A stretch of DNA of 64,000 nt from an uncultured Eubacterium sp. (GCA_910577295.1 CAJTLS010000010.1:23397-87396), one strand, 5' to 3'; numbered from the stretch's first letter, positions 33,054 to 42,664 are shown. The notes: generated by a model from the letters alone, not told the origin. Numbers and translations: made by a program.

Positions 33054-34982
33054 TTATTTTACCTTAACTTTTTTCACCGCACTGTATTTCCCATATACAA
33101 TCTTACCGGTCTTATCTTTCTTATAAGCCCTGACTTTTACAAAATATTTCTTTCCTTTTTTCAATTTTTTAGAAACGCATTTTGTTTTCTTTGTACTTAT
33201 TTTCTTAACGCCTTTTTTGAATTTCTTATCCGTAGCATAAATTACTTTATATCCGGCAGCGCCTTTTACCTTTTTCCATGAAATTTTAGCTTTCTTCGTT
33301 TTCTTTACAACTTTAACAGAAAGACCTTTCACTTTGGCAACTACAATTTTCTCGTCCTGCTCTACCTTTGGTGATGGAGATGGACTTACTGACGGCGTAT
33401 TAACGTTTTGATTCGTATCCTGTGTCGGAACTGGCGTTGGAGTAGCCGTCGCCGGAACCGGTGTCGGCGCTTTTGTCGGTTTTGGTGTCGGCGATGCCGT
33501 CGGTGTCGGTGACGCAGTCGGCGTCGGTTTTGGTGTCGGGTCAGGAATATCTCCAGCATCATCTGGCGCTATAAAACGCCAGTGGTCAAATTTCGCCAGA
33601 CTGACTTTATCTTCGCCCTTAAATACCATAAACAAATCATGGACTCCCGTCGCATTCACAATATCGGTGCTGAAGATTTTAAATAAATAGTCGCCTCCGG
33701 TATTCTCAATGTTCAGCGTTCCGATGAGCGGCCCGTCGCTGGAATCTAAGTGCAACTCCATTTTCGCCTCTTTCACACTGGCAATTGCCGCTCTAAAGGA
33801 TACTGCTCCTTTTTCTCCAAAATCAACATTTTTCACTTTAACAGAACTTCCGTTTTTAATATCACACAGATTCAGTCCCTCCGGCTTGCTGCCCTCGACT
33901 TCAATATTGGTTCCCCACGCATATGTCTCGGCCTCTGTCCATACATACGGATTGAGGACATCAATCGCTTTCGGGCCATCTTTAGTCATATTAATGGTTG
34001 GAATTGTGCCATCTTCATTGTATTCAAATTCCTCTACCGCAACCGAACGGTGATAACTCGAGCCGCCTTTCAGAGCCTGATTGTGATAGAACAGGTAAGT
34101 ATGCCCTTTAAAATCTACAATTCCCGGATGGTTGGTGTAACAATTATTACCTGACGGAATTCCCTGTGTCGGCATAAAGATGCCTCTGTATTCCCACGGG
34201 CCGGTCGGGGAAGTACTGGTTGAATATGCCAGATGTTCCGAACCGCCACTCGGTAAAAATGCTGCATATACCATATAGTACAGATTGTTGCGCTTGTAGA
34301 ACCACGGTCCCTCAGCATACGAAGAGATTCGATCCTTATCAACTTTCGGTCCAAATGTATCTTCGTTCATCTCTACATCTACAACGCCCTTTTTGCCAAT
34401 CGACGTATCATAAGAAATCATATCTTCGTTCAGTTTTACATAACGGAGTTTCGGATTTCCAAAATACAAATATGCCTGTCCGTCGTCATCGATAAATACT
34501 GTCGGGTCAATATTGTTCCATTCCCCATCATCAACTAAAGGTTTGCCTATAGCATCGGTGAACGGACCGGTCGGACTGTCGCTTATACCAACGCCGATTA
34601 CCATTCCGCCGTTTTTCTTATGTATCGGTACATAAAGATAATATTTACCGTTTCTCTCAATACACTGCGGCGCCCATGCACGATCCTGTGCCCACTTAAA
34701 TGTCTTTAAAGACAAAACGACTCCATGGTCTGTAAAGTTCACCATATCTTTCGTGGAATAACATTTCCAGTCATTCATTGTGTAAAAGTTGCTAACTAAT
34801 TTATCCTCATCATGGCTTGTGTACAAATATAAAGTATCTCCGGATACCATTGGCGCCGGATCCGCTGTATAAATATTTTGTACAATCGGATTATCCGCCT
34901 TAGATGGTACTACGGCAAAAAATGCAGCACAGCACAATACGAAGAAACTTGCCAGCACTTTCACTAGTGTTCTTTTCTTCAT
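33054..34982 (-). CDS. Secreted GH43 glycoside hydrolase with CBM and lysine-rich Fn3-like tail
   Basis: A 642-residue exported enzyme from the ATG near GGAGG (MKKRTLVKVLASFFVLCCAAF, cleavage near PSKADN). The GH43 five-bladed propeller covers about 28-330: base Asp in TADPAPMVSGD, pKa-modulating Asp in NNIDPTVFIDDDG, acid Glu in SYAEGPWFYKRNN. GH43 enzymes cleave arabinose or xylose side chains or backbones. Then follow a CBM6-like beta-sandwich (about 345-480: YVWTEAETYAW, LHLDSSDGP, AKFDHWRF), a long TPTPTASPTP linker and an Fn3-like domain very rich in Lys (WKKVKGAAGYKVIYATDKKF). Substrate likely arabinoxylan or arabinan. Confidence 0.88.
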   Translation of the reverse strand: MKKRTLVKVLASFFVLCCAAFFAVVPSKADNPIVQNIYTADPAPMVSGDTLYLYTSHDEDKLVSNFYTMNDWKCYSTKDMVNFTDHGVVLSLKTFKWAQDRAWAPQCIERNGKYYLYVPIHKKNGGMVIGVGISDSPTGPFTDAIGKPLVDDGEWNNIDPTVFIDDDGQAYLYFGNPKLRYVKLNEDMISYDTSIGKKGVVDVEMNEDTFGPKVDKDRISSYAEGPWFYKRNNLYYMVYAAFLPSGGSEHLAYSTSTSPTGPWEYRGIFMPTQGIPSGNNCYTNHPGIVDFKGHTYLFYHNQALKGGSSYHRSVAVEEFEYNEDGTIPTINMTKDGPKAIDVLNPYVWTEAETYAWGTNIEVEGSKPEGLNLCDIKNGSSVKVKNVDFGEKGAVSFRAAIASVKEAKMELHLDSSDGPLIGTLNIENTGGDYLFKIFSTDIVNATGVHDLFMVFKGEDKVSLAKFDHWRFIAPDDAGDIPDPTPKPTPTASPTPTASPTPKPTKAPTPVPATATPTPVPTQDTNQNVNTPSVSPSPSPKVEQDEKIVVAKVKGLSVKVVKKTKKAKISWKKVKGAAGYKVIYATDKKFKKGVKKISTKKTKCVSKKLKKGKKYFVKVRAYKKDKTGKIVYGKYSAVKKVKVK

Positions 34983-35209
34983 CTCTTCCTCATTCCTCCA
35001 TTTCCTTATAATCATAACCATGAGCAAAACTCCACACATTCAGTATTTATGCAGGTTTGCGAAGCATGGCAACCTCTTTTAATACTCCCAGAACCTTTGG
35101 TTCTGTATTTATAGCAACAACCGGCCTCTCATAGTATAATTAAAGTACCAATTCAAACACACATAAAGGAGGCGATTGCTATCTATCATCAGAAAATTCA
35201 AGAAATTAT

Positions 35210-37687
35210 CTATCGTATTTTAATCTTTATTTTCGCTGTTTTTTTACTTCCATCCAGCGCCCTTACTCTGACATAAATCGTCTTCTTCCGTCCTTTCTTC
35301 TTTGTTTTCAAGACTCCTTTTTTCGTAAGCGATGCATATTTTTTATACTTTTTCTTTGTAAATTCATATTTGAACGCCGCAGAACCCTTGCGTTTTTTTG
35401 TAATTTTCAAATATTTACCCAACTTCAGTTTTTTGCCTGCTTTTACTTTTTTGGAAGAAGGACTGAACTTAAGCTTTTTGATAACCGGAGACGTCGTCGG
35501 CTCAATTTTCCGGTATGGCTTATCTGTCGATTCTGCCTTTTCTGTTGGCAGTTGCGTCGGCTTATCTGACGGCCCCCCTGTCGGAATCTGTGTTGGAATA
35601 TCCGTCGGTGTATCAGTTGGCGTAGCTGTTGGCACTGGTGTGGCCGTTTGTATCGGTGTTGGTGTTTCTATTATTTTGTCTGTTATTATAACCATCATAG
35701 TCACCGCTCTATTTTCCGGAAGCACTTCTGCTTCCTCTTCTATATCCAGTATAGGTTCACCATCCACTCCAAACTGAACTACCCGCAGGAAAGCATCCCT
35801 TTTAAAATCTGTGCCGTCTCCCGGTCTGGCATGAAACACATTGATTAAGTTGCCATCTTCATCTGTAACATAGGAGTTGTGTCCCGGACCATGATATTTG
35901 TTTTCCCCTCGTGATGTAAAACCTGTCAGCAAAGGATAATTCGTCTTTTTCCAAGAAGCTGCATCCAGAAAATCTACATTGTCTGATAAATCTATCTGCG
36001 TCATTCCCACACAATAAGTTTCATCCGTTGCCCCTCCGGAATATGTTAAGTACAATTTATCTTTTGTTATAATGACATTGGGACCTTCTGTTACAAACTC
36101 ATGATTGCGTTCCCATCCATATTCACAAGGTACAATTTTCACGGCCTTACTTATTAATTTTCCGGGATTCTCTGCTGTCGTTTCACCAATCCACAAATCC
36201 GCCGTTCCACCGTTTTTAGAGAAATTTCTTTGGGACCAAATAACATAATGACGGTTGTTATAGGAAAAATGTGTCATATCCAACGTAATTCCCCCATAGG
36301 AACGGTTTAAGTTTTTGCCGGTATTGTCAAGATATCTCTTCGGAGCTTCCCAATCCGCATATACCGTAGGATTTCCCCCGGTCTTTAATTTCATGATTGC
36401 ACATTGTACATCCCATCCGGTGCCTATATTAGTGGCAAAAAACATATACAATTCATTGTTAATCACATGTAATTCAGGAGCCCAATGATTGCTCTTAGAT
36501 ACAATATTTCCTTCTTTTCCTTTAGCTTCGTCATATATACGATATTTCTTTGCTGTTTTCAATCCGGTAACCGTATCTGCCTCGCGAATGTAAAAATTCA
36601 AATTTCCGGATTCATTGGTGGCAATAAAATAATATTTACCATTGAAGAATACAATATTAGGGTCAGCATTTCCCGCTATAAAAGGATAGTTATCACTTTT
36701 TGAGATTTTATCTCCCAATGTCCTAACTGTACCCGTTACCTTGTATGTTCCCAGCTTGTTAAAATCAACGTTTGCCAAATCATCCTTATTCCATATTACA
36801 CTTTTCTCTGTTTGAGAACCATCGGAATAATTTGCCTTAACCCGAACTCCGGACAAATCCCTTGGTCTTCCACAAGTAACTTCTACCTGTGCTTCTTCTA
36901 CAGATGTATTGACAATCGGCTTCAATTTATTAAGAATCTTCTCTGACTCTTCCAAAGTCACTGCAATCATATTACTCTCAATGGCATAAGGAATGTCAGA
37001 TAAAATACTTTCCCCACTCGTTCGCTCCTGCTGCTTCTTTTCTCCCACAGAAGAAAAGTCCAACGTTTCATTTATATAATCTTCTCCGGTTTCCTTACTG
37101 GTCCAACGGATATAGTAACGGTCTGATTCTTTGTCGTAGGTACATTCCGGTTTTTTTACTGTATCCGTGTCGCTTACTGTCAGCATACCTATTTCTTTGT
37201 AGGAGAGTAAGTCTTTTGATGTAAAAAATATTAGTTTCCCCTTATCTTCATCTGCTATTTCTTCTTCGCCATCCTTTTCTTCATTTGTACGCACGGCAAG
37301 AACACCAAAACTTCCATCTTTCATGCGGAATATATAAGGCTGCTTTATTCCTTTCGTCTGCGTTCCCTTATTTTTTGCAAAGAGAACGCCTGTATTATAA
37401 TTCAGGGCTTCAAAATTCTTACCATCCCTGCTATATGCCAGATGCATACTATCCGTCACTGCCGACTGGTACATTCCATGGGCTTTTTGCCCGCTTCTTC
37501 CCATAATAGTATCATCCTCTTCACGCGTATAACTAAGTATATATCCGCCACTCTCCGTCTGTTCCTCTTTCTGTACATCTTCTTCTGACGATGCTTTACT
37601 GGTAACAGGAACAATGGTCATTGCTAACGCCATAATCAATAACAGAGTTATATACATTTGGGCTCTGCGAAAAAATATATGCTTCAT
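35210..37687 (-). CDS. Secreted multi-domain GH43-type glycosidase with lysine-rich tail
   Basis: An 825-residue exported enzyme (signal peptide MYITLLLIMALAMTIVPVTS). Order: a propeller-like N-terminal region (about 45-225), a Big_4-type Ig domain (about 265-330: VRVKANYSDGSQTEKSVIWN), a GH43 catalytic domain (about 335-655) with Asp in IAGNADPNIVFFNG and Glu in FVTEGPNVIITKD, a linker of ETPTPIQTATPVPTATPTD type, and a final 85-residue lysine-rich Ig-like module. GH43 with extra Ig domains suits attack on arabinose-decorated polymers. It is divergent from the AraC regulator at 37966, its likely controller. The 170-nt gap downstream holds only a short hairpin (35089-35105). Confidence 0.85.
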   Translation of the reverse strand: MKHIFFRRAQMYITLLLIMALAMTIVPVTSKASSEEDVQKEEQTESGGYILSYTREEDDTIMGRSGQKAHGMYQSAVTDSMHLAYSRDGKNFEALNYNTGVLFAKNKGTQTKGIKQPYIFRMKDGSFGVLAVRTNEEKDGEEEIADEDKGKLIFFTSKDLLSYKEIGMLTVSDTDTVKKPECTYDKESDRYYIRWTSKETGEDYINETLDFSSVGEKKQQERTSGESILSDIPYAIESNMIAVTLEESEKILNKLKPIVNTSVEEAQVEVTCGRPRDLSGVRVKANYSDGSQTEKSVIWNKDDLANVDFNKLGTYKVTGTVRTLGDKISKSDNYPFIAGNADPNIVFFNGKYYFIATNESGNLNFYIREADTVTGLKTAKKYRIYDEAKGKEGNIVSKSNHWAPELHVINNELYMFFATNIGTGWDVQCAIMKLKTGGNPTVYADWEAPKRYLDNTGKNLNRSYGGITLDMTHFSYNNRHYVIWSQRNFSKNGGTADLWIGETTAENPGKLISKAVKIVPCEYGWERNHEFVTEGPNVIITKDKLYLTYSGGATDETYCVGMTQIDLSDNVDFLDAASWKKTNYPLLTGFTSRGENKYHGPGHNSYVTDEDGNLINVFHARPGDGTDFKRDAFLRVVQFGVDGEPILDIEEEAEVLPENRAVTMMVIITDKIIETPTPIQTATPVPTATPTDTPTDIPTQIPTGGPSDKPTQLPTEKAESTDKPYRKIEPTTSPVIKKLKFSPSSKKVKAGKKLKLGKYLKITKKRKGSAAFKYEFTKKKYKKYASLTKKGVLKTKKKGRKKTIYVRVRALDGSKKTAKIKIKIR

Positions 37688-37965
37688 TTCTTATCTGTCT
37701 CCTTTGAAGAAATCATTTGGCTACACCAGATACATTACAATTCCTGCTTCAAAAACACGGAACAGGAACGGAAATCAATTAAAATAATTGTAATTATCAT
37801 TGTATCAAAAATAAAATGTTTTTCCATGATAAATTATGTTCTTTTTATGATATATTCAGATATTTTTTTCTTTTTTCTTGTCTTATACCAAAAACAGGTG
37901 TATTCTATATTTACCTATTGCGACATATGGGAAAAAATGGGGGGGCGTAGAAAGGAGAAACTGCT

Positions 37966-38739
37966 ATGATTGACATTTTATATGTACAAAATAATATAAC
38001 TCATCCTGCCGGTTTCCAATATATTGTTGATAAAACCAATGATTGGTGGTTACTGACCATGAGCCAGTCTCCGGCTTATTATATTGTTGATGGAAAGAGA
38101 AGCGTTATGCCTGCCCATACGATAGTTCTGTACCCGCCCTTTTCTTCGATTGAATACGGCTCTATCGAGGGGGAAAATTTCAGCGACGACTGGATACGCT
38201 TTTACACGGACGAACCATTTATCTGCAACGGAATCATTCCCTTTGCCACGCCTTTTAAGGCAATGGAACACATTTTTATCAGCGAACTGATTCATTTGCT
38301 GGCAATCGAAAATTTTTTTCAAAATCAGTTTCGGGAATTTACTATCCAGTCGCTCTTCCAAATTCTGTTTTCGAAATTGCGGGAGTCGCTGTCGAATAAA
38401 TCCAAAGACTTTCGGGAACTGGCGTTACAACAGCTTCATATGAATATTAAAAACAATCCCGCCTCCCCTTGGAATGTTCCGGACATGGCAAAACAATTGT
38501 ACATCTCTCCTAGACATTTACAAAAACTGTATCAGAAACGTTATGGTATTTCCTGCATGGAAGATGTAATAAAAAACCGGTTAATTCTTGCCAGAGAAAA
38601 GCTTGCTTCTACTCATTTACCGATTTATAAAATTGCGGAAATGTGCGGATACTCTAACACCGAACACTTCAGCCGCCAGTTCAAAAAGCAGTTCGGCATG
38701 TCGCCGAATGCGTTTCGGAAATCACGGGGAGGGAACTGA
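37966..38739 (+). CDS. AraC-family regulator beside the GH43 gene
   Basis: A 257-residue regulator after AAAGGAG. The N-terminal cupin-like part (about 1-130: DGKRSVMPAHTIVLYPPF) senses a ligand. The C-terminal double HTH (about 150-255) has MAKQLYISPRHLQKLYQKRYG and IAEMCGYSNTEHFSRQFKKQFGMSP. It is divergent from the larger GH43 gene with 278 nt between, so it probably switches that gene in response to a sugar. Confidence 0.9.
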   Translation: MIDILYVQNNITHPAGFQYIVDKTNDWWLLTMSQSPAYYIVDGKRSVMPAHTIVLYPPFSSIEYGSIEGENFSDDWIRFYTDEPFICNGIIPFATPFKAMEHIFISELIHLLAIENFFQNQFREFTIQSLFQILFSKLRESLSNKSKDFRELALQQLHMNIKNNPASPWNVPDMAKQLYISPRHLQKLYQKRYGISCMEDVIKNRLILAREKLASTHLPIYKIAEMCGYSNTEHFSRQFKKQFGMSPNAFRKSRGGN

Positions 38740-38801
38740 TTTCGTATAATATCCAATTCCTTTCACATACTATGAAAAACAACATGGAAGGAAGTTAAAT
38801 T

Positions 38802-39233
38802 ATGTCAGATGATACAATCAAGCTTTTACGGGAGTGCAACGCCGGCATTAAGATGAGCATTTCCTCTCTGGATGACGTTATGGAACAGGTACAGAACGAA
38901 AGTCTGAAAAAGATTTTACAGGACAGCCGTGAAATCCATACGAGGCTGAAACAGGAAACAAAACAATATTTGGAAAAATATAATGAAGAGGGAAAAGAAC
39001 CTGCTGCCATAGCGAAAGCAATGTCAAAAATAAAGACGGAATTGAAAACTTTAGGCGAAGATAACGATTGTAATATCGCAGACCTTATCACCGACGGGTG
39101 CAACATGGGCATAAAATCCCTTTACCGCTATCTGAATCAATATCCGGCAGCCGAGGACGAAATCAAAAACCTTGCCCGCCGTACGATTGAGACCGAAGAA
39201 GCGCTGCGGGCAGAGTTAAGGACTTATTTATGA
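38802..39233 (+). CDS. Small helical protein, DUF2383/ferritin-like bundle
   Basis: A 143-residue protein predicted to be entirely helical: IKLLRECNAGIKMSISSLDDVM, QDSREIHTRLKQETKQYLEKY, AMSKIKTELKTLG, and a last helix RRTIETEEALRAELRTYL. Four amphipathic helices of this spacing are seen in DUF2383-like bundles. No metal-binding E-x-x-H motifs are evident, so an iron role is not supported. It starts 62 nt after the AraC gene with AAGGAAG as RBS and ends in a terminator. Confidence 0.6.
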   Translation: MSDDTIKLLRECNAGIKMSISSLDDVMEQVQNESLKKILQDSREIHTRLKQETKQYLEKYNEEGKEPAAIAKAMSKIKTELKTLGEDNDCNIADLITDGCNMGIKSLYRYLNQYPAAEDEIKNLARRTIETEEALRAELRTYL

Positions 39234-39266
39234 AAGGGGCTTTCCTCCCCCTTTCATCATTTTTTC
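39231..39266. terminator. Intrinsic terminator between convergent genes
   Basis: ATGAAAGGGG, loop, CCCTTTCAT, then CATTTTTT. It overlaps both gene ends and can end the plus-strand transcript. Confidence 0.8.
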
Positions 39267-39568
39267 TTCTGTGGAAGTTCATCGTACATGGCGTGCAGAA
39301 CCTTTGTCATCAGTTCGGTATCTTCTACCTCTTCTACAATAACCATTAACGTTTTCGAACCCTCATACGGATATCCTCTCTCTGCCTCCGGCAGCAGCTC
39401 CAGCGCCGAATCCGTCGGCTTCAAATACAAGCAGTTATCACATATATTACCTACCAGCTTCCCATTAAAATAAACAAGATACTCTCCCATCATTTTACGT
39501 GAAGTAACATCCCCCGCTTTGCGGAGATTTTCTATCACGTAATCATGAAACTCTACCGTCGTTGACAT
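39257..39568 (-). CDS. TfoX/Sxy N-terminal domain protein
   Basis: A 103-residue protein; ATG at 39568 follows GGAGAGG. Motifs: VTSRKMMGEYLVYFNGKLVGNICDNCLYLKPT and a C-terminal helix. This is the TfoX_N domain alone. In gammaproteobacteria the full Sxy/TfoX protein activates competence; stand-alone versions in Firmicutes have no established role. Confidence 0.85.
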   Translation of the reverse strand: MSTTVEFHDYVIENLRKAGDVTSRKMMGEYLVYFNGKLVGNICDNCLYLKPTDSALELLPEAERGYPYEGSKTLMVIVEEVEDTELMTKVLHAMYDELPQKKK

Positions 39569-39690
39569 AAGCAATCCTCTCCTTTTCTCTTTCCATTCAT
39601 CTGCTTTCAGTATAGCAGAAATAGCAGCCGCATAAAAGAATAATTTTCCATAACAATGTTGGCTTGTAATCTTCCAAAAAACAAAATATA

Positions 39691-39780
39691 ATGATGTTTG
39701 AAGAATTGCGGGAGTTGTGAAACAACGAAGCAATTCGCATCATTTGTTGGGGGCAAAATACCTTTTGACCTCAACATCAT
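39691..39780 (+). repeat. MITE-like 90-nt palindromic element
   Basis: The ends are inverted: ATGATGTTTGA at 39691 and TCAACATCAT ending at 39780. Inside are nested inverted repeats GAATTGC (39703-39709)/GCAATTC (39730-39736) and GTTGT/ACAAC. The right 29 nt recur at 12221-12249. It lies just upstream of the response regulator gene. Confidence 0.55.
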
Positions 39781-39818
39781 ATAATAAAACATACACCAAA
39801 AACGGAAGGGGACTAAAA

Positions 39819-40499
39819 ATGACATATGATTGTCTAATTATAGATGACGAAAAAATGCTTGCTGACAGCACAGCGGAATATTTTAACCTGTTTGGTGTTA
39901 AAACGGCAATTGCATACAGCGCCTCCGACTGCAGGGATTTTTTCAGGGAAAACAGTGCGGAGCTGCTTTTGCTTGACATAAACCTCGGCGACGGCAGCGG
40001 CTTCGAGCTTTGCAAAGAGCTTCGGGAAACTACGGAAATACCTATACTGTTTATTTCTGCGCGCACAAGTGATAATGACAAAATTATCGCTCTCAGTATT
40101 GGCGGCGACGATTATATCCAGAAACCTTATTCCCTCAGCGTCCTATTAGCAAAGGTCAAGGCGGTGCTCAAACGCTATGGAAGCAAAGAGACAGCAACAT
40201 ACACGGACGGGCATTTATTTGTCGACTTTCATGCGAAGCAGGTTCGCATTGACGGAACTCCGGTAAAACTGACGTCGCTTGAATTTAAGCTGCTGGCTTA
40301 TTTGATACAAAACGCAGGACAGGTAATCTCGAAGCAGGAACTTTTTGAAAACGTCTGGGAGGATAGATTTACGGGCGATGGCACGCTCAATGTGCATATC
40401 CGCAAAATACGCAAAGCAATTGAGCGAAACGCAGACAAACCTCAATATATTATTACCGTTTGGGGCGACGGTTACCGCTTCATGGGAGGGAATGAATGA
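39819..40499 (+). CDS. OmpR-family response regulator of an ABC-exporter-linked system
   Basis: A 226-residue regulator from the ATG after GGAAGGGG; the frame extends upstream to 39717 without an RBS. The receiver has CLIIDDEKMLADS, acceptor Asp in LLLDINLGDGSG and KPYSLS; the winged helix has LTSLEFKLLAYLIQNAGQ and ends IITVWGDGYRF. Its stop overlaps the kinase ATG by 4 nt. The direct TTTAAG repeats before the ABC genes are its likely targets. Confidence 0.9.
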   Translation: MTYDCLIIDDEKMLADSTAEYFNLFGVKTAIAYSASDCRDFFRENSAELLLLDINLGDGSGFELCKELRETTEIPILFISARTSDNDKIIALSIGGDDYIQKPYSLSVLLAKVKAVLKRYGSKETATYTDGHLFVDFHAKQVRIDGTPVKLTSLEFKLLAYLIQNAGQVISKQELFENVWEDRFTGDGTLNVHIRKIRKAIERNADKPQYIITVWGDGYRFMGGNE

Positions 40500-41758
40500 A
40501 AAGCCATATTTTTTTCGGCGCCGTATTTGTCCTCTTTTTCATTGAAGTGACAGTATTTATTCTGTATATACTTCCGAAAACAGAGAATGAGCAGGATACT
40601 GTCGCTGTCAATGAAGTTGTCCAGACTGTGCAGGACAACTGGAAGCATCTGGATAGCCTTACCAATCCGACGGCTCTTGATTATGTTGTGATTGACTTGG
40701 AAGGAACTGTTTTGTACAAAACAAAATCCGGCCTCAGTGAAAATCTCAATATGGCAATCCGCCACAAAGATACGATTCTTGATGTTCGGGCGAATGGAGC
40801 GGCGGGCAAACTCATTATTTACAACAACGACAAGCTGATTTACCAATCCGAAAAACAGACCGTCATTTTCGCCTTTATAGCGGTCATATTCTTACAGTTT
40901 GTTATCTGTGCGGGTTTCTTTTTCTATATGCGGCGCGCGATTATCCAACCGTTTCATAAACTGAAACAATTTGCAAAGCGGGTTGCGTCAGGCAATCTCG
41001 ATATTCCGTTGGAAATGGACCGTCAAAATGTATTCGGGGCATTTACCGAGAGTTTTGATATCATGCGCTGTGAATTAAAAAAAGCAAAAATTGCCGAGGC
41101 GAAAGCAAACGAGAGCAAAAAGGAACTGGTGGCAAAGCTGTCGCACGATATTAAAACGCCGATTGCCAGTATCAAAGCGGCTTCCGAAGTAGGAGCGGCA
41201 TTATCGTCCGATAAAAAGAATCGGGAAAATTACGGGCAAATTATACAAAAGGCAGACCAGATTAATACGCTGGTTACAAATCTCTTTTCCGCCACGTTGG
41301 AAGAGCTTCAGGAACTTCCCGTAACGCCGTCGATTTTAAAAAGCGGCGAACTGCAGACTCTGCTCGAAAATGCGGATTATCTGCACCGCGCCGTAATACC
41401 GTCGGTTCCCGATTGTCTGTTATTTGCAGACAGACTGCGTCTACAGCAGGTGTTTGACAATGTGTTTGCCAATTCTTATAAATACGCAAATACTCCAATA
41501 GATGTGACGATACTTACAAAGGAGCGCTGTCTGACCGTCATTATTGAAGACTACGGCGGCGGCATTGACGAGGCGGAACTGCCGTTTATAAAAGAAAAAT
41601 TCAGGCGCGGCGGCAATACAAAAAACATTGAGGGCGCGGGACTCGGGCTCTATATTGCGGATTATTGTATGAGAGAAATGAAAGGACGGCTTGACGTGGA
41701 AAACGGTTCCGCCGGACTGCGGGTGACGATTGCGATTGCGCTGGGCGAATGGATTTAA
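40496..41758 (+). CDS. Sensor histidine kinase with short extracellular domain
   Basis: A 420-residue kinase. Two membrane segments (about 4-24 and 122-142) enclose about 95 extracellular residues (DYVVIDLEGTVLYKTKSG). A HAMP domain (AIIQPFHKLKQFAKRVASGNL) leads to the H-box AKLSHDIKTPIASIKAA, the N-box VFDNVFANSYKYANTP and the G-box GAGLGLYIADY. It overlaps the regulator by 4 nt. The context (ABC exporter downstream) suggests detection of peptide antibiotics or envelope stress. Confidence 0.9.
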   Translation: MKSHIFFGAVFVLFFIEVTVFILYILPKTENEQDTVAVNEVVQTVQDNWKHLDSLTNPTALDYVVIDLEGTVLYKTKSGLSENLNMAIRHKDTILDVRANGAAGKLIIYNNDKLIYQSEKQTVIFAFIAVIFLQFVICAGFFFYMRRAIIQPFHKLKQFAKRVASGNLDIPLEMDRQNVFGAFTESFDIMRCELKKAKIAEAKANESKKELVAKLSHDIKTPIASIKAASEVGAALSSDKKNRENYGQIIQKADQINTLVTNLFSATLEELQELPVTPSILKSGELQTLLENADYLHRAVIPSVPDCLLFADRLRLQQVFDNVFANSYKYANTPIDVTILTKERCLTVIIEDYGGGIDEAELPFIKEKFRRGGNTKNIEGAGLGLYIADYCMREMKGRLDVENGSAGLRVTIAIALGEWI

Positions 41759-41768
41759 TCGTAGTAGA

Positions 41769-41823
41769 TTTAAGAAAAATTTAAGGATTGCATAAAGACC
41801 GTTAAGAATTGAAAAGGTACAAT
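41769..41823 (+). promoter_or_regulatory. Activated promoter with TTTAAG direct repeats
   Basis: TTTAAG at 41769-41774 and 41780-41785 (11 nt apart) and GTTAAG at 41801-41806 precede a good -10 TACAAT (41818-41823). No -35 is recognisable 17 nt upstream of it. Phased repeats with a poor -35 are typical of OmpR/PhoB-type activation. Confidence 0.55.
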
Positions 41824-41835
41824 AGTCCTAGAAAA

Positions 41836-41860
41836 AACGGCGACTGAAAACCGCGCCGTT
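41836..41860 (+). other. Leader hairpin before the ABC exporter genes
   Basis: AACGGCG ... CGCCGTT (7-bp perfect stem) in the 5' leader. Its 3' arm GCCG could instead pair with CGGC at 41871-41874, just before CTTTTC. A switch between the two folds is possible but the second stem is weak. Confidence 0.3.
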
Positions 41861-41904
41861 CTGCACAGGGCGGCCTTTTCTTATTAGATGGGAGGATATT
41901 CCAT

Positions 41905-42663
41905 ATGAAACAAATTTTGTTAAAAACTGAGAAGTTATGCAAATCCTTTTCTAACGGCGGCTCTATGCAGCATGTTTTGAAAAATATTGATTTGACGCTC
42001 CATAAAGGTGACTTTACCGTTATTATGGGCGCAAGCGGCGCGGGTAAATCTACGCTTTTGTACGCGCTGTCGGGAATGGATACGCCTACGCTCGGAACGA
42101 TTACCTTTGGCGAAAAAATTATTTCCGATTTGAATTCTGACGGCCTTGCCGTGTTCCGGCGCGACCACTGCGGATTCGTATTTCAGCAGATTTATCTGAT
42201 TGACAACATGAGCGTAATGGACAACGTACTTGCCGCCGGACTGCTCGTCAACAAAGAGAAAAAGACGCTTTTACAAAGAGTGCGGGAATTATTTGCGGCA
42301 GTAGGTATTTCCGAAGACACACAGAAGAAATTCCCGACGCAGATTTCGGGCGGGGAAGCGCAGCGGGTGGGAATCGTGCGCGCACTTGTTAATTCACCGG
42401 AAATTCTTTTTGCCGACGAGCCTACCGGCGCCCTCAACAGCAAAACCGGACTGGACGTGCTTGATACGCTGACTCAATGTAATGAGCGGGGCCAAAGCAT
42501 TGTTATGGTAACACACGATATGCGTTCTGCGCGCCGCGGCAACCGTATACTGTACTTACAGGACGGCGTAATTTTAGGCGAATGCGACTTGGGTAAATAC
42601 TCGCACGGCGATACGCAGCGGCATGAAAAACTTTCCGCATTTTTAAATGAAATGGGGTGGTAA
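41905..42663 (+). CDS. MacB/BceA-type ABC exporter ATPase
   Basis: A 252-residue ATPase. Walker A GASGAGKSTLL, Q-loop GFVFQQIYLIDNMSV, signature ISGGEAQRVGIVRALV, Walker B ILFADEPTGALN and VTHDMRSARR are all intact. This is the family that pairs with FtsX-like permeases in lipoprotein release or peptide-antibiotic resistance. It ends 1 nt before the permease ATG. The gene follows its sensor pair after 146 nt containing a regulated promoter. Confidence 0.92.
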   Translation: MKQILLKTEKLCKSFSNGGSMQHVLKNIDLTLHKGDFTVIMGASGAGKSTLLYALSGMDTPTLGTITFGEKIISDLNSDGLAVFRRDHCGFVFQQIYLIDNMSVMDNVLAAGLLVNKEKKTLLQRVRELFAAVGISEDTQKKFPTQISGGEAQRVGIVRALVNSPEILFADEPTGALNSKTGLDVLDTLTQCNERGQSIVMVTHDMRSARRGNRILYLQDGVILGECDLGKYSHGDTQRHEKLSAFLNEMGW

Positions 42664-42664
42664 C

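Noticed and set aside
35089..35105. Hairpin CAGAACC-TTT-GGTTCTG as terminator of the second GH43 gene
   Set aside because: No T-run follows on either strand, so I could not support terminator function.
37658..37969. Plus-strand 103-residue ORF ending at the AraC gene start
   Set aside because: It begins inside the divergent GH43 gene, has no RBS and is composed of AT-rich control DNA.
41836..41880. Known riboswitch in the ABC-exporter leader
   Set aside because: Only short stems are present and no conserved riboswitch core was recognised; listed as a plain hairpin instead.
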